From NCBI GenBank assembly GCA_946807835.1, contig OX327701.1, positions 10,441,501 through 10,505,500 on the forward strand: DNA of 64,000 nucleotides. The letters run 5' to 3'. Of the stretch, positions 35,462 to 45,100 are shown in pieces. Position 1 is the first letter of the stretch. Each line of letters opens with the position of its first letter. Position numbers and translations under genes: made by a program. The notes under the pieces were generated by a model that made no database searches, was not told the origin of the DNA, and was given only the letters and a program-made list of their open reading frames with translations. This DNA is from Ailanthus altissimus (taxonomy: Eukaryota > Streptophyta > Magnoliopsida > Sapindales > Simaroubaceae).

Positions 35462-35722
35462 TTTCTTTTTTTTTTTTTTTTTTTTTTTTGGTATGAACGC
35501 TGCGGCGTTGTTCTTTCAGCGCTGCGGCGCCAGGGCTTCAAAAGCCTCAGCGCTGCGGCGCTCATTTAGCACCGCTGGGGCGCTGCGCAGCAGTGCTTCA
35601 GCGCTGGAGCGCCATGTACTCTGCGCCCCCGCGATAACCATCGCTGGCGCATTATACACTTAGCGCCCCAGCGTTCATATGAACGCTGCCGCGCTGAACA
35701 TGAGCGCTGCGGCGTTCCAGGG
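35462..35722. repeat. Poly-T tract and GC-rich motif cluster in copia leader
   Basis: A T-run of about 23 bases (35467-35489) is followed by a dense series of GC-rich words: GAACGCTGCGGCGTT, CAGCGCTGCGGCGCC, CAGCGCTGCGGCGCT, CTGGGGCGCTGCGC, TTCAGCGCTGGAGCGCC, CGCTGGCGC, GAGCGCTGCGGCGTTCC. It lies near the 5' LTR on the element's own strand. The same motif style occurs in two unrelated LTR elements in this window. Confidence 0.8.
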
Positions 35723-35842
35723 ACTGTTTTTTCAATTTTGCATTTTCAACACTTGAATTGCATCCGAACACCCCCAGAACTTGTCATACAACTTAACTAA
35801 CATTTAGCCAAGTCTAAAAAACACCCAAAACAACACAAAATT

Positions 35843-35854
35843 GCTCTGATACCA
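35843..35854 (-). promoter_or_regulatory. Primer-binding site of the young copia element
   Basis: On the minus strand TGGTATCAGAGC lies two bases after the CA end of the 5' LTR and is an exact initiator-Met tRNA complement. Confidence 0.92.
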
Positions 35855-35856
35855 AT

Positions 35857-38026
35857 TGTTGGGAGTTGTACAATCATGGGTGTTTGCATGTGGGTTTTGT
35901 GTTTAATCACAATTTATACATATCACATATATATAATGAAGCAGCGGAAGCTTAAAACATTGCAGTAAACACAATCATAATATATTAATCAGAAACGAAA
36001 TTGAGAAATAACCCTTGAAGCCTTTGGTTGGAGATTTTTGAAGTCCACCAAAATGTAGTCTTTGATCAATTCTAGTAATCAACAATGGTGGGTTTGATTA
36101 TCTAGAATGACAGCTTTTGATCCAGCACTTGTTTAACTACTTAAACTTGTGTTCTTGATTTTTTCTTTTGATTAACACTTAATCAATTAATCAAAAACCT
36201 ATTTTGCTAAATTAGTTTAAAGCCTTAAAAGAAAATAATGAATTCAACTCTTGAATCCATTAATTAGAAGACAATTTCTCTTTTCTCTCTTTGTAATATG
36301 GCTTACCTAATTTTGCAAAATCAAATTCTCAAAAACCTTCTCAATTTAATTTACATTTGTTTTATTTATACAAATGAATTTAATTTCATTTCATAACACT
36401 TAATTTCACTTAATTTCAATTTGAATTTAATCTAACCTAATCATAGTTAACTCTTAACTTTAGTTAGGTTAAATTAACATTTAAATATTCTAACTATAGT
36501 TAACATTTAACTCTAGTTAGTTAAAATAATATTTAAATATTTTAACCATGGTTAACTAACTTAACCATGGTTAGGTTAACTTTTACTTAACCATTAAGTA
36601 TAGTTAATCTAACTTAACTAAATGGTTAACTCTTAACCTTAGTTAAACTTAAATTATTTATTCAACAATTAAATAAATAATTATTTATTTGAATTATTTA
36701 ACAATTAAATAATTATCAAGTGAAATTACAATTATGTCCTTACTCGGTTACTAAGTTAACCTAAAGTGGGTCCCACCATCTGACCATATACTTTAGTTAA
36801 CGTAACCTTAGTAAATTGCTGGATTTTACTGTATTGAACTATTCAATACGGTACGCTGCCCAAGTGCTCAAAGAGTACATTTCATATTGGGACTCCCTAG
36901 GTCCACGCCCGATTCGTCAAATGAAACTATTTCATAAGTCCGTGAACGATGCCCCACGCACACGTTACGGATATTACAAATCAGCGCGTCAGACCATACA
37001 TGTTGAGGTTACTCCATATTCGTATAATCCTTCCGTCATTATATCCAGGATGAACGGGATATAGATCATTACCGTCAAATCCCGATAATTTCATCCATCA
37101 CTTTATTATCTTCAGATTCGTATCTTTATGAACAATTTACGCAAACACTTTTGCTATAATGTTCGAACCTGGAGGAAACTCCTTTCCCAGGTTTATTGCT
37201 TACGGCCATAAGACTTTACAAGATACAATCTCGAAGTTCGGATATACAACCCATCTATGTGAGCTGACGGATCCCATATCTACGCACACCGAACTCCATG
37301 AGCATCGGACCATACCCAGCGACACGTAGCGGTCAGACCATGAAAGGTTTCTGACATACGTGGAACCAAAGTATGATGGATCTCCCACAAGTTCACCGTG
37401 GCGCTCAGGTCGAAGGACCACGAATACTACTCAACTCGAAAGGAACTTCCTTTGACGGTTTCATAGGATGTCTATTGGGGTCCTCCGGAGTCTGTTCAGT
37501 ATCCAGTCCTAACTGAATACCTGTATGTCTATATGAACTTCAACCAAGCTCATGGTTAACTAAGAATAACCATCTGTACAATACAGATATAGACATACAC
37601 TAATCTATGTGTTTCACCGATAGACCCACATTGGTAAACGTAGATCAGGAACTCTTTATTTGAGAAGATACTTCCATAACGACATTTCTTAGTCTCTTTT
37701 GCAACTCTTTGCAATTTTGTCATTACTAGTAGATTCTCAGGTCTTTGTTACATTATAGATTAGGTTCTAACTTTTAAATCCTGCTGGGTATTATAACCTG
37801 CTAACACTTAGCATTTATAACTATCAGCTTTGCTAACTCTTAGCCATGGTTTAAACTTCTTTAAACCAGATATGAACTTACTCAGATCATATCATGTCTA
37901 TAATGTTACAAGCTTAATTACCATTCATTAATAGATATTAGCGATTTAATAAAATATGCATTGTATAAATATTACAAACTGAATATTCATACAAAATGGG
38001 ATGGCACGTAAGCACATACTCTAACA
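35857..38026 (-). mobile_element. 5' LTR of the young copia element
   Basis: 2170 bp, TG...CA, identical in length to the 28498-30667 copy. The five differences from it that I could find lie in the 37299-38020 part (for example CATGAGCATC versus CATAAGCATC, and CATACTCTAACA versus CATACCCTAACA). Confidence 0.95.
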
Positions 38027-39507
38027 GAACTCTATGCAGTATTTCGTGCTCTTAAGACATGGGAAGCGTATCCTTTACCTAAAGAATTCATTGTCTACTC
38101 AAACCACTAATCTCTTAAACATTTTTGTGGGTAGAAGCATGTTGATCGTATGTTGTCTAGGTGGGCAACTTATCTTGAAAGATTCAATTATGTTATTGTT
38201 TATAAATCTGGAATCACAAATCGAGTAGCAGACATTGTAAGTTGTCGTGCCACTCTTCTTGTTACTATTTCTACTGAAGTTCAGGTTTCGAACAACTCAA
38301 AAAACTTTATGAGAATGATGAAGATTTTGGTGATGTTTTGATTAAGTACCTAATAAAGCAGCCCTTAGATGAATAATTGGTATTGGTTCAAGGGGAGTAG
38401 ATTGTGTATTCTCAGGAGCTCATTACGTGACAAATTGCCAAGGGAAATGTATTTTAGCGATTTGAGTAGCTACGTAGGTAGAGTCAAAACTATAGCTAGT
38501 TTAGATGAACGTTATTATTGGCTTCAACTTAAACGAGATGCTGAAAAGTTCATGCAAATATGTCCAACTTGTCAGACGAGCAAGGGGTAGTCATAAAACA
38601 CAGGTTTATACATGCCTTTGTCTATTCTTAATGCACCTTGGGATGACATTTCTATGGACTTTTTACTTGGTTTACCAAGAAAAGTGATGCCGTATTTATA
38701 ATGGTTGATCTATTTTCTAAAATGTTATATTTCATTCCATGTCATAAGAAAGCAGATGCACATCATGTAGCCAAGTTGTTCTTTAAAGAAGTTGTTTGTT
38801 TGAATGGTATACCCCTTTCTATCACTTCAAACAAGGACATCAAATTTTTGGCAACCTTTGGTTAACTCTATGAAAAAAGTTTGGGACTACATTAAAGATT
38901 TCTAGCACAACACATCTCCAAACATATGGCTAAACAGAAGTTGTGAACCGTTCTTTGAGAAATCTGATTAGGTGCATATGTAGAAGCAAGAAAGGCTAAT
39001 GGGACTTTGCTTTAGCACAAGCTGAGTTTGCTTACAACAACTCAATTAACTATTCTACTGGAAATAGTCCTTTCTTTATTGTTTATATGAAGATTCTATG
39101 ACATGTTGTGGATCTAGTCAAACTTCTTTCTACTGCAGGTTCTAGTGCAGCTGCATTTGCTTTAGCAAATACCTACTCATAGGTATTCCAAGAGGTTCAG
39201 TAATCCTTGGAGGAAAATAATCTCAAATATAAGGCAGTTGTAGACAACATCGAAAACATCAAGTGTTTAAGGTTGGTGATAAGGTGATGATTTATTTACG
39301 TAAGGAGAGGTTGCCTACGGGAGTTCATGAAAAATTAAAGTAGAAACGTTATGGTCCTTTTAAAATTTTAAAGAAGATCAATGACAATACATGTGTGATA
39401 AACCTACATGATATGGACATATCAAAAACTTTCAACATAGCAGATATCTCTACCTATCATCCTAAAGGCAACCTATATAATCACTCGATGACGAGTTCTT
39501 TTCACGT
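38027..39507 (+). pseudogene. Gypsy pol last part: RNase H end and integrase
   Basis: Resuming after the copia insertion, the text reads ELYAVFRALKTWEAYPL and VYSNHQSLKHF (RNase H). From 38369 come the integrase HHCC region (REMYFSDLSSYVGRVKTIAS; first His now Tyr; CPTCQTSKG) and the DDE core ([19 protein letters not shown], where D of SDRD is eroded). Stops and shifts follow. The C-terminal end is recognisable (FKVGDKVMIYLRKERLPTG; KRYGPFKILKKINDNTCVINL; SKTFNIADISTYHP; SSFHVEENN). The purine-rich stretch GTGGAGGAGAATAA just before 39520 is the polypurine tract. Probably a chromovirus; lineage is inferred. Confidence 0.82.
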
Positions 39508-39519
39508 GGAGGAGAATAA

Positions 39520-40019
39520 TGAGGGACATCACAATCAGACCCTGGCATTCTTAAAAGAAATATTGAAGAGACCAAATTATCAAAACTAGCCCATAAAACC
39601 TAAAAATGAAAAAGATTATGGAGAAGTCAGTACCTCTATTCTAGAACTCTGACTTGCTGCAAAATTGGACTTTCGAGTAGCCAATTTAGAATTTAAATTT
39701 CAACAAGCATTTTAAGACTTTCAAGTAACACTTTAAGACTCTGATTTGCTGTAATTTTAGAATTTTACTTGTTTTTGAATTGTCTTATACTCTTTTTACA
39801 TTTGTATCTTGATTCTAATGGTTGCTATATAAACCATAAAATTGAGAGTTTGAGAGTCAATCATTGTTTCAGTATTCAAAGAAATAAATAGTGTTTTTTC
39901 ATAAAAATTTGTTTTTGAGTTGGTGCTTAGCCAATCTCAATTTTGTTTTGTTAAACGATATCAATAAATTTACGTCTTCGCGAATAAAATCGTGAGCCCA
40001 TCACGCTTATTTCGTGTGA
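39520..40019 (+). mobile_element. 3' LTR of the degenerate Ty3/gypsy element
   Basis: It starts TGAGGGACATCACAATCAGA and matches the 22332 LTR along its length, ending near 40019 (TTCGTGTGA) where the 5' copy ends in CTACATCA. Without the two insertions the element would span about 5.4 kb, a normal size for such an element. Confidence 0.8.
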
Positions 40020-40024
40020 GAATC

Positions 40025-41440
40025 CGAATCTGAACCTAAATTAAGCAAATCCTAAATTTGAATATGAGTTTAATCACCCTAAATAAACCTATATTTATAT
40101 ATTTGTTAGAAGAATAATAGGAATATACAGAAGAATTATTATCAAAATATTTTTTTTCTTTAATCTAATTTCTTTGTTTTTAATTAGAATCTTACAAATG
40201 GTAAATTATCATAGAACTATATCACTAAGATTGACTAAGTAAGAAGTTAATGATATTAGAAATAGCTATAAATATATCACTATGCAATCATCATATAGAG
40301 ATTGAACTTTTTGAAGTCTAATTAGGTCATTTGGGAGCTACAATTATTTAGAAAGTGAAGCTCAACAAATTTGAAATTAGCAAAGTCGGCAAAAATAAAT
40401 TTTGACATTATATTTGAAGAAACCTCGGTCAATCAATGAAAAAACAAAAAACAATACATCGAAAACCATTTTTATATTGATAAAGAATAACTAGCTTCAT
40501 CATGTCAACATGTTGCAGTAATGAACACAAAGTCTATTGTTTCATTTGAAACTTTTCTTGGACATGCAAATTACCAAAAGAAAATTTTCCCCATCACTAT
40601 AACTGATATTTCAAATAAATTTATTGGCTATTATAACTGATAATCCAAATAAATTTATTGGCTTTCAATTTGTAACCAAGTTGACACCTCAAACTCAAAA
40701 GCAAATGAATCAAGTAAAAAAAGAAAGCAAAAATAGTAGAAAAAAAGTAGGAACTTGACTTGTGCTTGTTGAGGAAATGAAGTCAACTATAAGAAGAGCA
40801 ATAGGTGGAAAAGGAAGGTGAAGGTAGTTAGGTTTAAGAAATGCGAGAGATGAATATTGAAAGATGATGTTTAAATTATATGAGAGTTTTTACATTTTAG
40901 TTATTTCACCAACATACTCTAATGATTTCTATATATATTTGTTATAATTTTAATATATTTGATTAAAAAAAAATTTTTTAAGGTTAAACAGATTATAAAT
41001 CGATTCACGGGTCAATATGATATAATCACTTTAAAAATTAATTATGTTATAAATGAGCTGATTTAAAAAAAAATTTAACTCAAATATAACATAAATATTA
41101 AACGAGTAACAGGAATATAATATGACTAATAAGTCATTAGTCATTATTTTAAGTAACTTAGTTATTTTATCTCTTTTATTTATTTATTTTGGTTCAAGTT
41201 CATGGGTCATATCTCATATTGACCCCATCTTTGTGGCAGTTGACTATTTATCCAACAACGAATATTTAAAATTTCAGAGGAGCATTTTGAAATTTTCTTC
41301 CTGAAAAGTCCGCCCAAAAGTAATCGGGTCAAAATCATAATCCGGGAAGAAGATCCGTATGAATTCCGGGTTGAGCAGCGTGACGAGGCTGTTTTAGTTG
41401 TGTTTGTAAATTCAAAAAAGGTTAATAAACAGCCAAATAT
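40025..41440. other. Intergenic sequence upstream of the FAR1-family gene
   Basis: No gene supported. AT-rich with a two-copy 33-bp direct repeat at about 40599-40665 (ATAACTGATA...AAATAAATTTATTGGCT). Words around 40980-41110 resemble degraded hAT-like ends. The short open frame at 41122-41304 has no domain. Confidence 0.4.
40599..40665. repeat. Two-copy 33-bp direct repeat
   Basis: The unit TATAACTGATATTTCAAAT... is followed at once by TATAACTGATAATCCAAAT..., each ending AAATTTATTGGCT. Probably replication slippage. Confidence 0.7.
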
Positions 41441-41448
41441 TAGGGTTT
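41441..41448 (+). promoter_or_regulatory. Telo-box-like motif in the FRS promoter/leader
   Basis: TAGGGTTT (complement AAACCCTA) is the plant telo-box found near the transcription start of many growth- and translation-linked genes. It lies about 100 bp upstream of the inferred first noncoding exon end. Confidence 0.4.
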
Positions 41449-41469
41449 CTCAAAATTATCAAATTTCTC

Positions 41470-42117
41470 TACGAAAAATGATATGATCAAACCCATACGT
41501 TCACTAGAACATTTGTTTTCTCTCACCAATTCATCTTCTTTTATCACGCCATGTACTTGCAGATCAATTTTTCAACACAAAGGTACTCTCTTTCTTATTA
41601 TTTTAGTTTAAAGAGTGTTTACTTTATTCTTAGTACTGTTTCTTATTGGTTAGAATTTGCATGCTTAATTCATATGTTTGGGTTGAAGCTCAAGATAGTC
41701 AAAACTTTCTTATTGTGCACGTGCATGTGGTAGTTTCATTTCATGTTCAATCAAGTGCTGAATGCTGACACACTACGTATAAACGAAACTATATAGGTAA
41801 TTTTGGATTTAAGTTTTAGAACCTGAAAGATAAGGGAATTTGGTTGCATCTAATTGATGTTTTACTTAGTACATAAGCATAATGGTTTCTTTAAATTGGT
41901 GGGTTTGTTATTTTGGCCATTTATGATTTTAATCCTTCTTTAATTTTATGTTTTTCCTTTTCTTTGTGGTTCGTTTGGTTTTGGTATGATAAATCCTGGT
42001 ATTATTTCGTTATTAAATTCTACAAAACTATGTGCAGATTGCATTAATGGGAAAATATGTGTATTACTACTGCACAATTGGCTCACATTAGTATATACTA
42101 ATAAACATTGAATTCAA
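41470..42117 (+). other. 5' UTR with an intron, FAR1-family gene (inferred)
   Basis: A good donor (CACAAAG followed by GTACTCTCTTTC at 41583) and acceptor (CTATGTGCAG ending at 42037) define a likely 455-bp leader intron, with the coding exon's leader from 42038. The transcription start was not determined. Two short upstream frames exist: one from ATG 41551 that would cross the splice, and one at 42047-42091. Confidence 0.5.
42047..42091 (+). promoter_or_regulatory. Upstream ORF of 14 codons
   Basis: ATG at 42047, stop TAG at 42089-42091, ending 26 bases before the main ATG at 42118. It is inside the inferred second leader exon, so it would be in every spliced transcript and could lower main-frame translation. 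Whether it is conserved is unknown. Confidence 0.45.
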
Positions 42118-45100
42118 ATGGATGTTGGCGTAATCGAAGGTGAAGGGGACATGGGTAATCGTGGAGTCTCAGATGATGGAGACACTGAACCCATTGAAAG
42201 TGGAGAACCCAACAATGCGGAAAATTCTTCAGCCCAAGGTGATGATGATGGGATTATTGACCCCTACGTGGGTATGGAATTTGATTCTGAAGATGCTGCC
42301 AAGACTTTCTATGATGAGTATGCTAGACGTGTAGGTTTTAGTTCCAAAGTTAGTCCAAATAGCCGTTCCAGAGCCGATGGGGCAGTTGGTTTTCAGGAGT
42401 TTGTGTGTGGGAGAGAAGGTTTGAAAAGAAGGCATGCTGATAGTTGCAATGCTATGCTTAGGATAGAATCCAAGGGTCAGGACAAGTGGGTGGTTACAAA
42501 GTTTGTTAAAGAGCATAGCCATTCTATGGTGAGTCCCAGTAAGGTGCATTACCTTCGTCCCCGAAGGCATTTTGTTGGTGCTGCCAAGAACATGGCTGAA
42601 GTTTACCAAGGGGTGGGAATTGTGCCGAGTGGCATTATGTATGTGTCCATGGATGGAAATCGTACAACTGTAGAAACAAACAATCGTGGAGCTAGGACAA
42701 CTGCTCCCACAGAGTCAAATCGTTCAGTTAAGAATACTGGCATGGTGAATTATGTTGTTAGGCCTGCTAATAGAAGAAGGACATTAGGAAGGGATGCTCA
42801 GAATCTGCTGGACTATTTCAAGAAAATGCAAGCTGAAAACCCTGGTTTCTTTTATGCAATACAACTTGATGATGACAACCGCATGGCTAATGTATTCTGG
42901 GCTGATGCAAGGTCAAGGATGGCTTACAGTCATTTTGGTGATGCAGTTATACTGGATACAATGTACAGGATATATCAGTATAAGGTGCCATTTGTACCAT
43001 TTACTGGAATAAACCATCATGGTCAAACAATTTTGTTTGGTTGTGCTCTACTACTAGATGATTCTGAGGCTTCATTTGTTTGGCTGTTCAAAACATTTCT
43101 GACAGCGATGAATGATCGTCAGCCTGTCTCTATAACCACAGATCAAGACAAAGCCATACAGACAGCAGTTTCTCAGGTTTTTCCAGAAGCTCGCCACTGT
43201 ATCTGTAAGTGGCATGTCTTAAGAGAAGGCCATGAAAAGCTGGCCCATGTATGTCATGCACATCCTAATTTTCAGGTAGAGTTGTACAATTGTATCAACT
43301 TGACTGAGACTATTGAGGAATTTGAAATGTCCTGGAGTTCAATCCTTGATAAATATGGCCTCAGGGGACATGATTGGCTTCAGTCATTGTATAATGCTCG
43401 TGCTCAATGGGTGCCAGTGTATTTTCGTGATTCATTTTTTGCTGGACTATCTCCTAATCAAGGATTTGATGGCTCCTTTTTTGATGGCTATGTGAATCAA
43501 CAGACAACAGTCCCAATGTTCTTCAGGCAGTACGAAAGAGCTTTAGAGAACTCATTTGAAAAGGAGAGAGAAGCCAATTTTGATACAATTTGCACAACAC
43601 CAGTCTTGAGGACACCATCACCCATGGAGAAACAAGCAGCAAATTTTTACACAAGGAAAATATTTGCAAAATTTCAAGAAGAGCTGGTTGAAACTTTTGT
43701 GTATACGGCAAATAGAATTGAGGGTGATGGAGCTATCAGCACATTCAGGGTTGCCAAATTTGAAGACGACAATAAGGCGTACATTGTGACATTAAATTAT
43801 CCTGAAATGAGAGCAAACTGCAGCTGCCAAATGTTTGAGTATTCAGGCATTCTTTGTAGACATGTATTGACAGTTTTCACCGTCACAAATGTACTTACAC
43901 TACCATCTCATTATATCTTGAAACGATGGACCAGAAATGCAAAGACTGTGACTGGAACAGATGAACATAGTGCTGAGCTACACAGCCAGGAGTCTATGAC
44001 TATTCGGTATAACAGTCTTTGTCGGGAAGCAATCAAATATGCAGAAGATGGGGCAATAGCCATAGAGACTTATAATGTTGCAATGGCTGCTCTCAAAGAA
44101 GGTGGGAAAAAGGTTGCTTCTGTCAAGAAAAATGTCGCCAAAGTTGCACCTCCCAGTTCACAGGTTAGTGGCTCTGGTTATGATGATAGGAAGATCTCTA
44201 CATCAGCTTCAGATAGTACTCCTTTGTTATGGCCTCGGCAAGATGAAATGACAAGACGATTTAATCTTAATGATGCTGGTCCTCCAATTCAACCTGTTTC
44301 TGATTTGAATCTGCCACGAATGGCACCTGTGTCTTTACAACGAGATGATGCTCCTTCTGATAACATGGTTTGGAGAAGAAATATTTACTTAGTTTCTTCC
44401 ACTTCATTTTTTCTTTACATTAATTTCCCTTTTTTCTTTCTGAAAAGAAGTCCTTTATGTTGACTTAGCCTTTACATGTGGCTCATTTGCTTAGGTGGTA
44501 CTTCCATGTTTAAAGTCAATGACTTGGGTGATGGAGAATAAGAATTCTACACTGGGAAATAGAGTAGCTGTGATTAACCTAAAGGTATGGAGCTGATAAT
44601 CTGAAACCTTGATAACTAGCACGAATTGTTGGAACATGAACCATTTCAAGTGTGAAAGTGGTTTCCCTGGCAACTAACAACAAAGAGTCACAATTTTATA
44701 TATGGAATCTTTAAGATATTACTATCATCTGTTCTTGTGGTGCTTTTATAGAATTTTATGGGATACTTGGCTGATATGATTCTGTTGACACTTACCAACT
44801 ACTGATTGGGTGCCACTTTTTATATTTATTTGTTTATACCATTGCAGTTGCAAGACTACAGCAAGACTCCCTCAGCAGAATTGGAGGTTAAGTTTCAGCT
44901 CTCTAGGGTCACACTAGAACCCATGTTGAGATCTATGGCCTATATAAGTGAGCAACTCTCAACCCCCACTAATAGAGTTGCAGTCATCAATTTGAAGGTA
45001 TGAAATCCAAATTGAAGACCTATATCACTTTAAGCTGACTATCTGATTTTGATTGATCTACTGCTCTGACATTATTTAACTTAAATTTTTCCCATATTGT

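Larger units (their letters stand above)
28498..38026 (-). mobile_element. Young, near-intact Ty1/copia retrotransposon, 9529 bp
   Basis: Complete minus-strand element: LTR 35857-38026, primer-binding site 35843-35854, a 1.2-kb leader, one gag-pol frame (34623-30682, one stop), polypurine tract 30668-30681, and LTR 28498-30667. A perfect 5-bp target duplication GAACT lies at 28493-28497 and 38027-38031. The LTRs are both 2170 bp and differ at five sites by my count, all transitions (about 0.23%), so it inserted recently. It lies inside the RNase H gene of an older gypsy element. Confidence 0.96.

Noticed and set aside
44368..44463. Continuous reading frame past exon 1 of the FAR1-family gene to a stop at 44463
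   Set aside because: The added residues are hydrophobic intron sequence. Splicing from 44367 to 44495 continues the conserved C-terminus in frame.
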